Of a stretch of 64,000 nt of DNA, positions 53,133 through 62,676 are shown piece after piece (position 1 is the stretch's first letter; every line of letters begins with the position of its first letter). The stretch is from positions 1 through 64,000 of the forward strand of contig NZ_JAMZAW010000006.1 in the NCBI RefSeq assembly GCF_024158745.1, written 5' to 3'. Under the pieces are notes generated by a model, which was not told where the DNA came from, searched no databases, and saw nothing but the letters and a program-made list of their open reading frames with translations. The stretch is from Paenibacillus tyrphae (lineage in GTDB: Bacteria > Bacillota > Bacilli > Paenibacillales > NBRC-103111). The position numbers were made by a program, and so were the translations under genes.

Positions 53133-53642
53133 ATGATGAACCAACCGATTCAACTTGGCGACGAATTTTTGAAAGAATCGATTTTGGCTTTTGAAAGCAT
53201 GAAGAAGCTGGCCGATGGAACGATGGGCCAACTGGAGGACGCGCATTTTTACGAAACGATCGATTCGGAATCCAACTCGATAGAACTACTGATCAAGCAT
53301 ATGCATGGAAATATGATTTCGCGCTGGACCGATTTTTTGACGACGGACGGCGAGAAGCCGGACCGTAACCGGGACGGCGAATTCGAAGTCAGCCGGCTCC
53401 CCCGGGCCGAGCTGCTGCGGATGTGGGAGGAAGGCTGGGAGCGGGTATTTCAGGCATTGCGCTCGCTGACGCCGGAGGATGTGCTGCGTACCGTCTATAT
53501 CCGCGGTGAAGCGCATACGGTGGTGAAGGCGATTCAGCGCCAGGTTTCCCATTACGGATACCATGTCGGGCAGATCGTTTTTTTGGGCAAGCACCTGACA
53601 AGCAACCGTTGGCAGACGCTCAGTATTCCCCGCAAGCGGTAG
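53133..53642 (+). CDS. DUF1572 (DinB-superfamily) protein
   Basis: A 169-residue four-helix-bundle protein. The conserved histidines of the DinB/YfiT fold are visible: SNSIELLIKHMHGNM, and near the end QVSHYGYHVGQIVFL. Such proteins can act as bacillithiol or mycothiol transferases with a metal bound by the histidines, but the DUF1572 branch is uncharacterised. AAAGGGAGGA precedes ATG 53133. It is monocistronic and has a terminator after it. Confidence 0.85.
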   Translation: MMNQPIQLGDEFLKESILAFESMKKLADGTMGQLEDAHFYETIDSESNSIELLIKHMHGNMISRWTDFLTTDGEKPDRNRDGEFEVSRLPRAELLRMWEEGWERVFQALRSLTPEDVLRTVYIRGEAHTVVKAIQRQVSHYGYHVGQIVFLGKHLTSNRWQTLSIPRKR

Positions 53643-53683
53643 CAGGGGATCGGAGGATGCAGGAGGAGCCGCTCAGAAACAAA

Positions 53684-53735
53684 AGAAACATGCCGGAAGG
53701 ACGGACGACCCGTCTTGCCGGCATGTTTCTTTTGC
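53684..53735. terminator. bidirectional terminator between convergent genes
   Basis: AGAAACATGCCGG pairs with CCGGCATGTTTCT, followed by TTTGC; the A-rich other side serves the minus-strand gene. Confidence 0.85.
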
Positions 53736-53754
53736 TATTACGAAACCGCCGGGT

Positions 53755-55731
53755 TTACGCTTTGCTTGCGGCCAGCAGCTTTTTATATTTCTCTGTGTAC
53801 TTGACGACGGTCAGTACATAGGTGGCGTGCGACCAGGTGAGCGGGGCGACCGATACCGGCCCTCCGTCGAACGGGTCGAGCTGCTCCGGCAAAATGCCGC
53901 TTTCCATCGCGTGGCTGACGACCCATTCGAGCGTACGCCGCGGCGATTCGAGGTCTTCCAGTGTCTTGGCGCACTCGATCTCCCATTCCGCGATCCACAG
54001 CGTGCAGATGATCCACGGATTGCCCGGAACGTTATCGATATCCGACGAACGCTGGAAGTAATAGTCGTGATGGTAACGGGCGACACCGCCGATGTCCGTT
54101 TTGATCGTGAGTCCGGCCCGGTTGGCCTTCATCGTGCTGACGACGCGCGGGTCGTCGGCCGGGAGCACGCCAAACTCGAAAATGCCGTAGACGCTGCTCT
54201 CCAGCGTCTTGTCCTTCACCCAGACTCCGCCGTCCAACACGAGTCCCCGCACGAAACGCTGCTCCTCTTCGTCCCACAGATGCTTGAGGATGCCGGATTT
54301 GATTTTCTCCGCCGTATGCCGGTAGCGGCTGGACCGCTCTTCGTCTCCGAACAGGCTGCAGAAGTTGGCGGCTGCAATGAGACCGCCGTAGACGGCCGAT
54401 GTGGTGAACGTGAAGATGCCGTACCGCTCTTCCCACAGGTCGTAGCTCGGCTTCGGCAGGCTCAGCTCCTGATCGATATAGCCGGCCATAAAGCGCGCCG
54501 CGCGGCGGATCAGCGTCCGGTACAGCGATTGCGGCAGCTCGATGATGCCGTGACGGACGTAGTCCTGCCACAGCGCGAACAGGACGAGCCCAGTCTCGTC
54601 CTCTTGAATCGGCAGCTGCATGTTGCCGCCGTTGAGGTACGGATGCCAACTGGAGCCCACCGTTCCGTCAGGATTGTATTTGTGATGCAGGTAGCCGTCC
54701 GGCGAGAGCGCCTCCGCGCAAAAGTTGAAGAACGGCGTAATCATGCCCTGATAGCCGGCCATGGTCATCGCATAAGCGATCAGCGCGCCGTCCCGGGGCC
54801 ACATATAGCTGTAGTGGTCGCGGTTGGACTGCATGATGTCGGAGTCGTTCGCCGCGATGATCGCGCCGTTCACGTCGGTCTGCGTCCGGACGATTAACAG
54901 GCTGTGCTTGTACAACCGCACACAGGCCTCGCTCAGGTTGCCGTAATTGCGTTCCTCCGGCTTGTTGACCCAGCGCTGCCAATAAATTTCCACCCGGTCC
55001 AGCAGCTTGCCCGGATGGCTTTCTTTGACGTAGTTGTCAAGCTTCTTCACTTCTTCGAGATTTTTGCCCGCGCTCATCCAGTAATAGAGCGTCTCGTCGC
55101 CGTTCGGCGGCACATGCAGCCGGAAGCTGACGGTGCTGTCGACGGAGCCCTGGGCGATCGCATTGCCCATCAAATGGCCGTCCTCCGCATCGCGCCACGT
55201 GCCCTCGGCGTTGTAAAACCGTTTGACGCCCGTCGTGTACTGATAAATGCCTTCGGTGCCGGCCAGCCCGTTGAACATGAAGTAGCGGTCTTTTTTATAA
55301 TGAAACACGGTATTGTTCTGAGGATAATAAGCGGCGGTATCGCCAACCTCGGTCTCGTTGATGACGAGGTCCTGATTGAAAAACATGCGCACCTCGCGCA
55401 CGGTATCCCAGTGATTGTGGACACGCACGCGTTTCAGATACACGTCCTCGCGCTGATGCACGCCGTCGTTAATAAGCAAAGTAATCCCGAGATGGTAATG
55501 GGAGGCGCGAACTTCGGTTACCAGAGAGTCTTCGATATACGAAAGCTCGAACTTCCATTCCGGGTCGGCCAGCCAAGTAAAAGCGCCGTCCACCCAAAGG
55601 CCGATGCGGCATTGATAGCCGCCGACATGGTTGAGCTGCCCGACGTAAGGATAATACAAATCGCGCATGTACGTATTACGGTCCAGGTTGATCAAAAACT
55701 TTCCGTTTCCGATGACTAAGTGCCTAGGCAA
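53755..55731 (-). CDS. GH15-family glycoside hydrolase (glucoamylase-like)
   Basis: About 658 residues: an N-terminal beta-sandwich domain (first 270 residues) and an (alpha/alpha)6 barrel with YMWPRDGALIAYAM, DLWEERYGIFTFT (catalytic acid Glu) and, near the end, GILPEQLDPFDGGPVSV (catalytic base Glu), all typical of bacterial GH15 glucoamylases and trehalases. I choose TTG 55731, with AAGGGTG upstream; an ATG at 55782 has no ribosome binding site. It lacks a signal peptide, so it would act on cytoplasmic alpha-glucan. It lies at the 3' end of the alpha-glucan cluster on the minus strand. Confidence 0.85.
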   Translation of the reverse strand: MPRHLVIGNGKFLINLDRNTYMRDLYYPYVGQLNHVGGYQCRIGLWVDGAFTWLADPEWKFELSYIEDSLVTEVRASHYHLGITLLINDGVHQREDVYLKRVRVHNHWDTVREVRMFFNQDLVINETEVGDTAAYYPQNNTVFHYKKDRYFMFNGLAGTEGIYQYTTGVKRFYNAEGTWRDAEDGHLMGNAIAQGSVDSTVSFRLHVPPNGDETLYYWMSAGKNLEEVKKLDNYVKESHPGKLLDRVEIYWQRWVNKPEERNYGNLSEACVRLYKHSLLIVRTQTDVNGAIIAANDSDIMQSNRDHYSYMWPRDGALIAYAMTMAGYQGMITPFFNFCAEALSPDGYLHHKYNPDGTVGSSWHPYLNGGNMQLPIQEDETGLVLFALWQDYVRHGIIELPQSLYRTLIRRAARFMAGYIDQELSLPKPSYDLWEERYGIFTFTTSAVYGGLIAAANFCSLFGDEERSSRYRHTAEKIKSGILKHLWDEEEQRFVRGLVLDGGVWVKDKTLESSVYGIFEFGVLPADDPRVVSTMKANRAGLTIKTDIGGVARYHHDYYFQRSSDIDNVPGNPWIICTLWIAEWEIECAKTLEDLESPRRTLEWVVSHAMESGILPEQLDPFDGGPVSVAPLTWSHATYVLTVVKYTEKYKKLLAASKA

Positions 55732-55899
55732 TCCACCCACACCCTTCTCGTTCCAGAATGCTTGCTTTCTCTTAAGATACATTTTTATGCCATGCCGGTC
55801 AATCCGTGAAAATGAGTGAAAACGGCTGCCGGCGGCAAGTTTGCTTCAAATTTGTCGGCTATGGAACCGGAGCGGAGGAAGAGGCAAAGCCCGGCTGCC

Positions 55900-56112
55900 T
55901 CAGGCTTGCGGAGGGCACCAGGCTTTGGCGGATGTCATTTGCATGAGCAAATCGTATGGATTGGGAGACTGGAGCAGCCGCTGGTAATGCTCGGGTAGGA
56001 CGTCGCAGCACGTGTGGGTATGACCCGTATGGTATTGAATGTGCATCTCCGAAGCTTGGTCGTCATACCGAACAAAAGCAATCTGCTTCGAGCCGATCGG
56101 AATGAGCTTCAT
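55900..56112 (-). CDS. KTSC-domain protein, 70 aa
   Basis: A 70-residue protein starting at ATG 56112 with AAGGAAGGA upstream. IPIGSKQIAFVRYDDQASE near the start, then a beta-strand with YHTGHTHTCCDVLPEHYQRLL matches the KTSC fold, a small RNA/nucleotide-linked domain of uncertain role. It sits between the GH15 gene and repeat element C. Homologues of this length are common in Paenibacillus-like genomes. Confidence 0.65.
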   Translation of the reverse strand: MKLIPIGSKQIAFVRYDDQASEMHIQYHTGHTHTCCDVLPEHYQRLLQSPNPYDLLMQMTSAKAWCPPQA

Positions 56113-56133
56113 ACGATCATCCTTCCTTTGGGA

Positions 56134-56280
56134 AGTCCGGTGAAGCCGGACTGAGCTTGTCGAGCAAGTAGTCAATTGAGGTAATAGAGGTCACGAGGGG
56201 GTGGGGTATCCACTTCCGTATGTTTCTATATACCAGCAAAGACCACTTTCTCGACACTCTGAGTCCGGTGAAGCCGGACT
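56134..56280. repeat. GGTGGGGTAT inverted-repeat element, copy C, flanked by duplicated hairpins
   Basis: AGTCCGGTGAAGCCGGACT occurs at 56134-56152 and again at 56262-56280, exactly the same 19 bases. Between them are 109 bases: left end GAGCTTGTCGAGCAAGT, TGAGGTAATAGAGG, GGTGGGGTATCC and the right end ACTTTCTCGACACTC. The ends are inverted repeats. The flanking copies either form a target duplication or show that the element inserted between duplicated terminator hairpins. It lies between the KTSC gene and the nucleotidyltransferase gene. Confidence 0.65.
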
Positions 56281-56310
56281 TTTCAATTAGGCATTACTTT
56301 ATGGTTATGC

Positions 56311-58707
56311 TCACTGCATCAGGTTTAGAATTTGCTCGCGGTATTCGTGAACGAGCGACAGCGCATGCTCGTCGTGAAGCCCTTGGGCGACGACGCTGAA
56401 GGCTGGATCGTCCGAGTCGGGAAGCAGCAACACCCAACCGCCGTCGTGGTGCACCTTGATGCCGTCGATGAGCTCGACCGGCCGTCCCTTTGTTTCCTGC
56501 AGCATCCGGCGCATGATTTCGCCTTTGCGATCCCACGGGCAGTCGATCCGCTCGCGCCGGACGTAAACGCTCGGCAGGAGCCGCAGCAGCTCGTCAAGCG
56601 GCAAACCGCTGCGGTGCATATTGCGCACGATGAGCCCGGTTGCGAACAGGCCGTCAAACAGCGGATGCATCGCAAGGTCTGCAGAAACCTCCATGATGCT
56701 GCGAATCTGCTGCTTCGTGCGCACGATCCGGGCGCCGAGCCCTTCCGCCAAGCTTTCGAGCAGGTGAGGCGCGCTCACGGGGGCGCCGATGACGGCGGAT
56801 TTGAAGCTGTGGAAGAACGACACGTACTGCAGCAGCATCAGACGGTCGCCTGTCACCGTCTCGCCTCCGGACGTGACGAGCGACATGCCGCGGGCGTCGT
56901 CGTCGAGCCATAGGCCGAGGTCGGCCGACAGCGCACGGACATGTTCCGCCAGCCGCCCGCGCTGCGCTTCGGCGGGCAAATGCACGGCCTCGCAGCCGAG
57001 CGCATCAAGCAGCGGCCGCAGCAGCGCGAAGACGGCCGGGCGCGTGCAGACGACGGTGCGCAGCGGCAGGGCGGCTTCGCCTTCCATCGCCGTGAAGGCG
57101 AGCAGGGCCCCGAGATACGACGCCGTCATCGTCTCGTCCGTCCGATAGCTTCCGGGCAATTCCGCCGGGGCCCGACCGTAATCCTCCTGCCGGAAGCCGT
57201 TCTCGACCTTGCGCTCCGCCGCTTTGTCGATCGGCAGGCCCTGCGCGTCGTAGCATTCGAGGCAACCGAGCCCGTCGGCGCCGAGCCGTACGTGAATGCC
57301 CCCGGCGCTCTGCAGCTCGCGGACGGCGAAGCGGGCCACCGGCGGCAGCACGTCGCCGAGATCGACCACGTCGACGCCGACCGACTGCAAGCCGGCGGCC
57401 ACGGTGCGCTTGATCAGCCGCGCGAATTCGTGGGGCGCGGAGCTGACGGCGAGCCGCTTGCCGGCGGCGAGAGCGGAGCCGTAGGCGGTGGCGAAGCGGG
57501 CGGCGAACTCCGGCGTCAGATCGAGGTTGGGTGTGCCGGTGACGCCGTAGGCGCTGTACAGCGGCTTGCCCAGGTGCTCGCCCCAAATGAACGAGGAGGT
57601 CAGCCGCGTATTTTCGCGGACCTGTTTCTTCGGCCATATCTTCACGTGCGGCTCGACAACGGCTTTCGGGCCGATGACGCAGTGGCTCCCGACGACACTC
57701 CCGTCGGCGAAGCGCGCGCTTTCCTTGCAGAAAATTCGGCTCCCCAGCGTCGAGCCGAGCAGCTCGTTCCGTTCGGCGATATGGTTATGGTCCCATAGGA
57801 TCGTCCGGCCCAGCACGCTGCCTGCGGACAGCACGTTGCCCTGTCCGACGATGCTGTACTCGCCGATCTCCACGCCTTCCCCGATCCGGCAGCCGTCGCC
57901 GATAAATGCCGGCCCGATCCATTTGACGTCCGGAGCGGCGGTGACGTTCTCGCCGACGTAAATGCCGGGCCGCAGCTCGGTGCCGCGGATGCGCACGTTC
58001 GCCTTGTGGTCGAGCATGTCGAACTGCGTCTGCCTGTACTGCTCCAGCGTGCCGATATCCGACCAGTAGCCGTCCGCGACATAGCCGTACAGCGGTTTTC
58101 CGTCGGAGAGAAGGCCCGGGAACAGCTGCTGGCTGAAATCGTAGGCGATGCCCGGCTCGAAGCGGTCCAACACCTCGGGTTCGAGAATGTAGATGCCCGT
58201 ATTGACCGTGTCGCTAAACACCTCGCTCCAGCTCGGCTTTTCGAGGAAGCGGACGATGCGCCCGCCGTCGTCGGTCATCACGACGCCGTATTCGAGCGGA
58301 TGCCGGGCACGAGTGAGTACAAGCGTGGCGAGCGAACGCTTCTCTTGATGAAAGCGGATCGCCTTGGTCAGATCAAAATCGGTCAGCGCATCGCCGCTGA
58401 TGACGATGAACGGCTCGTCCAGAAATGGGGCGGCGTGCTTGACGCTGCCGGCGGTGCCGAGCGGAACCGTTTCTTCGAAATAATGGAGGCGGACGCCATG
58501 CCGGCTTCCGTCCCCGAAATAATCGCGTATAACGTCCGGCAAATATTGGATCGTGACGGCAATGTCCGTAATTCCGTGCGCCTCCAGCAGCTCGATGATG
58601 TACTCCATGCACGGGCGGCCGGCAAGCGGAACCATCGGCTTCGGGAGATGGCAGGTTAACGGGCGAAGCCTCGTCCCTTTGCCTCCGGCCATAATGACGG
58701 CTTTCAT
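56311..58707 (-). CDS. sugar-1-phosphate nucleotidyltransferase fused to a degenerate phosphomannomutase
   Basis: A 798-residue protein. The N-terminal 240 residues form a nucleotidyltransferase with MAGGKGTRLRPLT, GDALTDFDL and GYWSDIGTLEQYRQ, followed by left-handed beta-helix hexapeptide repeats to about 360. Then comes a phosphomannomutase-like domain that has lost its active sites: the phosphoserine loop TASHNP is replaced by a run around GGIHVRLGADGLG, the metal loop DGDxDR reads DDDARG, and the phosphate loop RxSGTEP reads PDSDDPAF. The mutase half is therefore probably not catalytic. ATG 58707 has AAGGAGGG upstream. It lies upstream of the GH15 gene and downstream of the GH57-GT4 gene on the same strand. 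Confidence 0.8.
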   Translation of the reverse strand: MKAVIMAGGKGTRLRPLTCHLPKPMVPLAGRPCMEYIIELLEAHGITDIAVTIQYLPDVIRDYFGDGSRHGVRLHYFEETVPLGTAGSVKHAAPFLDEPFIVISGDALTDFDLTKAIRFHQEKRSLATLVLTRARHPLEYGVVMTDDGGRIVRFLEKPSWSEVFSDTVNTGIYILEPEVLDRFEPGIAYDFSQQLFPGLLSDGKPLYGYVADGYWSDIGTLEQYRQTQFDMLDHKANVRIRGTELRPGIYVGENVTAAPDVKWIGPAFIGDGCRIGEGVEIGEYSIVGQGNVLSAGSVLGRTILWDHNHIAERNELLGSTLGSRIFCKESARFADGSVVGSHCVIGPKAVVEPHVKIWPKKQVRENTRLTSSFIWGEHLGKPLYSAYGVTGTPNLDLTPEFAARFATAYGSALAAGKRLAVSSAPHEFARLIKRTVAAGLQSVGVDVVDLGDVLPPVARFAVRELQSAGGIHVRLGADGLGCLECYDAQGLPIDKAAERKVENGFRQEDYGRAPAELPGSYRTDETMTASYLGALLAFTAMEGEAALPLRTVVCTRPAVFALLRPLLDALGCEAVHLPAEAQRGRLAEHVRALSADLGLWLDDDARGMSLVTSGGETVTGDRLMLLQYVSFFHSFKSAVIGAPVSAPHLLESLAEGLGARIVRTKQQIRSIMEVSADLAMHPLFDGLFATGLIVRNMHRSGLPLDELLRLLPSVYVRRERIDCPWDRKGEIMRRMLQETKGRPVELIDGIKVHHDGGWVLLLPDSDDPAFSVVAQGLHDEHALSLVHEYREQILNLMQ

Positions 58708-58766
58708 ACAGATCCCTCCTTGCGGCGTTCTGTCGTGCTGCGAATCTCCGGAGGGCCGGGCCTCTG

Positions 58767-61679
58767 TCACGAGCCGACGCCGGATGCCGGAGACTTGCGC
58801 GAACGAATCCGCTCCTGATACTGCTCCGCTACGGCGCCTGCAATGCGTTCCAGAGCATAGTGCCGCTCCAGCTTGAGCCGCGCCCGCTCCGCCATGCTTC
58901 GCCGTAGCTCCGGCTGCCCAAGCAGGTTGCCGACATGCCAGGCGAGCGAGTCGACATGGCCGGGCAGCGCTTTGTACCCGTCGATGCCGTGCTCCACGAG
59001 CTCGGCGAGTCCGCCGGTATCGGACAAGACGACGGGACATCCGTGCTTCATCGCCTCCAGGGCGACGATGCCGAACGGCTCGTACAGGCTCGGGATGACG
59101 CACACGTCGGCCGCACGGTACAGCGCCGCCTTCGTTCCGTCGTCAATGAACCCGGTGAAGCGTACGCGGTCGCCAAGGTGGGCGGCCTGCCGCTTCAGCT
59201 CGTCCTCCATCGGCCCGGAGCCGCCGATGAACAGCACCGTGTCCGGCGCGCCCGACAAAATGCTTGGCATCGCGTGGAGCAGCGTCTGCACGCCCTTCTC
59301 AAAGACGAGCCTGCCGACGAATACAAGCACGCGCCGCCCTTGAACATTGAACCAGCGTTTGGCGTCTTCTTGCGAATCGGCCGGGCCTTCGACCGGCTTC
59401 TCCAGCTTCACGCCGTTCGGGAAGACGAGCATTTTGTCGTCCGCTTGCTGGAACAAGTCCTGCACTTCCCGCTTCATCGCATGGCTGCAGACGAATACGC
59501 GTTCCGAATCGTAGGTGAGCCGCCATTCGAGCCGATGAATCCGGTTCGACAGGTCGGTATTCAGCCGTCCGTGATTCCGACCCCATTCGGTCGCATGAAT
59601 CGTGCAGACGAGCGGAAGGCCGTAGCTCATCTTCAGCTCGCGCGCCGTATGGTACACCATCCAATCGTGGGCATGCAGCAGATCGATACGGCCGCCGTTT
59701 TCTTTATAGCGGACAAGATGATCCGTGAAGGCCAGATTCATCTCGAAGGTCCAATCGTAAAAATCCGTATCGCCGGAATGCAGCACCGGAACGCGGTGCA
59801 CGTACACGACGCCGCGCTTCTCGAAATACGGCGCGCCGTCGTGCGCGCTCGTCACCACATGAACGATCGCGCCCTGGGCGGCCAGCGCCTCGGACAAATC
59901 CGCTACGGCGCGGGAGAGCCCGCCGACCGTCTTGGGCGGGTACTCCCAAGCGAGCATGAACACGTTCGGGCTATGCTTCGTTTCCTCCAGAATTTGTCGG
60001 AAATGCTCCGCATCCGGCAGCAGTGGAACCGGCGACGCCCGGTGAATGGAAACGTAATCCCGGTAGTCGATCCCGGGAAAGCAGTTGTCCTTTGCTTCCA
60101 GTTCCGTGACAAACGATTCGTTGATTACCTGCGCCTCGATTTGTTCGCACAGCAGCCGGAAGCAGCCGAGGTGGTCCTTCGTCCGGCGGCAGGCGTAATC
60201 GACGACCGTCTGCGAATCCATAATGAACGCCCAGTCGCTGCTTTGCGCCAGCATCAGCTCGCGGGCCGTTTGATTCAGCGCGCGCTTCAGGAGTCTCTCA
60301 CCATCCTCCAAATGCTCGTGCTTCGTGGCAAGCCGGATCATCCTCAGCTCCGCTTCGTGCAGGTGGCGGTAAATCCAATCGTTGTTCCCCTGCAGCCATA
60401 CTTCCGCCGAAGCCCCGCGGCCCCAGCTGGATTCGTTCACTTTGCCCGTATCGGCGACCGGGTACTCTCGCAAATACTCCGAAGGCGTCACCATCCGCAG
60501 CTCGAACGGATCGTAAAACAGCTTGCGGCACAGCATCTCGATCCACAGCGGCCCTTCGTACCACCAATGGCCGAACAGCTCGGCGTCGTAGGGCGAGACG
60601 ATTATCGGCTTGCGGTCCAAATGATGGTGCCAATGCTCCGCCTGCTTTTGCCGGTTGAACAGGAAATTCCCCGCGTGCCCGGCGGCCTTGTTTCTTGCCC
60701 ATTCCGGGTTGTACGGCTCGCGGTGGCCGTCTTTGCCGGTGATCCGGTAATATTTGATGCCCGTATTTACCCGTTCGTGCGTCGGCAATACGTACGGACG
60801 AATATGCTCCCACTCCGCCAAATCGTGCCAGCCGAGGTCCCAGCCGATATCCCGGTAATATTCCCGGTAGTCGTAGTCGCCCGGATATCCGTTCTCGGCG
60901 CTCCATACCTGCTGCGACGATTCCGGATCTCGCGGGAACGCCGTGACGCCGTAGGGCGTCATAAGCGGGGCGTACAGCTCGCGATTCGGGCGCGGCGTCG
61001 CATAGGAGACCGCCGTAGAGTCCGCGAAAAAATAATCGATGCCGCACGATTTCAGCACCCGGTCCACCCCGGGGGTAAAGCCGCATTCGGGCAGCCAAAT
61101 GCCGCGCGGCGGGCGCCCGAAATGCCGTTCGTAATCGCGGACGGCCGTAACAATCTGGGCGCGGATCGCCTCTTCGGTTCGCATCAGCGGCAAAAAGCCG
61201 TGGGTCGCGGCGCAGGTGACGATTTCGAGCATGCCGAGATCCTGGTAATGCTTGAAGCGGGTCACGATGTCGCGTCCGCAAGCCTCGTAAAGCCGGCTCA
61301 GCTCCCGGAACCGCTTGGCGTACATGCGGGCCAGTGGCTCGAAGCGCTCGTCGCCCCGAAGCCGGACAATTTCCCGATCGGCCAGCCGAATGAGCTTGGC
61401 CAGATGGACTGCGTAGCGCTCCTGCATCAGCGGATCCGTACACAGCGCCAGCAGCGTGGGCGTCATCGAGAAGGTGAGCCTGAAATCGATGCCTTCCGCC
61501 GCCAATCGGTCGAACAGGTCGACGAAGGGAAGATACGTTTCCGTCATCGCCTCGTAAAACCAGCGCTCCTCCATATAGTCGTCGCGATCGTAGTGCCGGA
61601 TATAGGGCAGATGGGCGTGAAGAACCAAAGCCAGATAGCCCTTCGGGTCCGGCTTCGGCTGGCCTCGATTGAGCAGCAT
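58767..61679 (-). CDS. GH57 alpha-glucan branching enzyme fused to a GT4 glycogen-synthase-like domain
   Basis: A 970-residue fusion. Residues 1-540 form a GH57 branching enzyme with HAHLPYIRH, the catalytic Glu in WLPECGFTPG, and the Asp in SPYDAELFGHWWYEGP, then the DUF1957-like C-terminal subdomain. Residues 560-950 are a GT4 glycosyltransferase with WEYPPKTVGGLSR, HAHDWMVYHTA, FVGRLVFEKGVQTLL and the E-x7-E motif in YEPFGIVALEAMK. So synthesis and branching of alpha-glucan sit on one chain. ATG 61679 has TGAGG upstream; the DUF4912 gene ends 12 bases before. Stand-alone versions of both halves are common; the fusion is unusual to me. Confidence 0.85.
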   Translation of the reverse strand: MLLNRGQPKPDPKGYLALVLHAHLPYIRHYDRDDYMEERWFYEAMTETYLPFVDLFDRLAAEGIDFRLTFSMTPTLLALCTDPLMQERYAVHLAKLIRLADREIVRLRGDERFEPLARMYAKRFRELSRLYEACGRDIVTRFKHYQDLGMLEIVTCAATHGFLPLMRTEEAIRAQIVTAVRDYERHFGRPPRGIWLPECGFTPGVDRVLKSCGIDYFFADSTAVSYATPRPNRELYAPLMTPYGVTAFPRDPESSQQVWSAENGYPGDYDYREYYRDIGWDLGWHDLAEWEHIRPYVLPTHERVNTGIKYYRITGKDGHREPYNPEWARNKAAGHAGNFLFNRQKQAEHWHHHLDRKPIIVSPYDAELFGHWWYEGPLWIEMLCRKLFYDPFELRMVTPSEYLREYPVADTGKVNESSWGRGASAEVWLQGNNDWIYRHLHEAELRMIRLATKHEHLEDGERLLKRALNQTARELMLAQSSDWAFIMDSQTVVDYACRRTKDHLGCFRLLCEQIEAQVINESFVTELEAKDNCFPGIDYRDYVSIHRASPVPLLPDAEHFRQILEETKHSPNVFMLAWEYPPKTVGGLSRAVADLSEALAAQGAIVHVVTSAHDGAPYFEKRGVVYVHRVPVLHSGDTDFYDWTFEMNLAFTDHLVRYKENGGRIDLLHAHDWMVYHTARELKMSYGLPLVCTIHATEWGRNHGRLNTDLSNRIHRLEWRLTYDSERVFVCSHAMKREVQDLFQQADDKMLVFPNGVKLEKPVEGPADSQEDAKRWFNVQGRRVLVFVGRLVFEKGVQTLLHAMPSILSGAPDTVLFIGGSGPMEDELKRQAAHLGDRVRFTGFIDDGTKAALYRAADVCVIPSLYEPFGIVALEAMKHGCPVVLSDTGGLAELVEHGIDGYKALPGHVDSLAWHVGNLLGQPELRRSMAERARLKLERHYALERIAGAVAEQYQERIRSRKSPASGVGS

Positions 61680-61691
61680 AAACGAAGAACC

Positions 61692-62201
61692 TCATTTCAT
61701 CCAGCTGTGGTAAGCGCTGAAATTCTCAAAATCGTACGGTCGTATACGCGCGGAAGTTTTGCCGGGCTCCTGTGCTTCCGGTACGGTCGGCTGCAGCGGA
61801 GCGCCCCACGGAGCGGCGCTGTCCCGCGGCGTGCGAACGGCGCCGGACCGCAGCAGCGGCACGAACTGCCGCCGGATCGTGTAGACGCCGAAGTCGACGG
61901 TCCACACGGTGTCGGCCGAAACCCCGTGAATGTACCAGCGGTCCGCCTCCGGCGTCGTCTCGATATCGAAATGACGGTGCGCGTTGTTTCCGTTAAAGTA
62001 CACGCCGGTAACGTCGTATACCCGCAGCACCTTCGGCAGTACACCCCAGTCGCACTCAAAATGCTGCGAGCACAGCCAGCGCTTGCGGTTGCCGACTTCC
62101 CAATAAACGAACAGCGCATGGGCATCCCGGACCATCAGATGCAGCAGATCCTTCTCGTAGCGATCCGGCAGCTCGAAGCCGGACGTCGGAATAGACCGCA
62201 C
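61692..62201 (-). CDS. DUF4912 protein
   Basis: A 169-residue protein whose first 100 residues match DUF4912: LPDRYEKDLLHLMVRD, FVYWEVGNRKRW, then IYDVTGVYFNG-type strands. The tail is Pro-rich. It starts at GTG 62201 after AAGGAGG, nine bases away. DUF4912 genes are often next to GH57 glucan genes in Gram-positives and may form a starch/glycogen-binding adaptor. First gene of the minus-strand alpha-glucan cluster. Confidence 0.8.
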   Translation of the reverse strand: MRSIPTSGFELPDRYEKDLLHLMVRDAHALFVYWEVGNRKRWLCSQHFECDWGVLPKVLRVYDVTGVYFNGNNAHRHFDIETTPEADRWYIHGVSADTVWTVDFGVYTIRRQFVPLLRSGAVRTPRDSAAPWGAPLQPTVPEAQEPGKTSARIRPYDFENFSAYHSWMK

Positions 62202-62676
62202 GGGCCAAGTCCTCCTTGGAAACGAACTTTATCTTTAACAGAATTTGCAAATCACAGCCAATTTATGCACGCAGGAAGCGAGGGGACAACCTGCCGTTTC
62301 CATGAAGGAAACATTTAACTAAGCATCCGCGGGGCGAAAAAAGAGGATTTTTGGCGCTCTTGGTCGAATAGATTAGGGATAGCGGCATGGGTCTTTTTTT
62401 GTTTGATAAGAATGGATAAGCTTTTTGCAGCCTACAGCTGCGCATGAACGATCGACAATTCGTTAACGTCAATATAAAGCAAGGAGACCATGCGGCTTGG
62501 GACGCGCAAACATCGAGAAACCTTTTACAGGAAAATAACGTCAATATAGTTGGAATCATCCCGGGAGACCTCTGGAGCCGATTCGACGAACGGTTTTTCC
62601 TGTGCGAAACGCTTTTCGATCTAGTTTGCAATCATAGCCGTCTTAGATTCATAGTGGAAACAGGGGGACGAGGACG
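62202..62676. other. intergenic region without a clear gene
   Basis: About 475 bases between two divergent genes. A 78-codon plus-strand frame at 62444-62680 has no ribosome binding site and is rejected. The region must hold two promoters, but I see no box with good spacing. No hairpin of note. Confidence 0.3.

Noticed and set aside
58935..62318. 1127-codon open frame on the plus strand
   Set aside because: It is antisense to the GH57-GT4 and DUF4912 genes, which have catalytic motifs and ribosome binding sites. It is a shadow frame.
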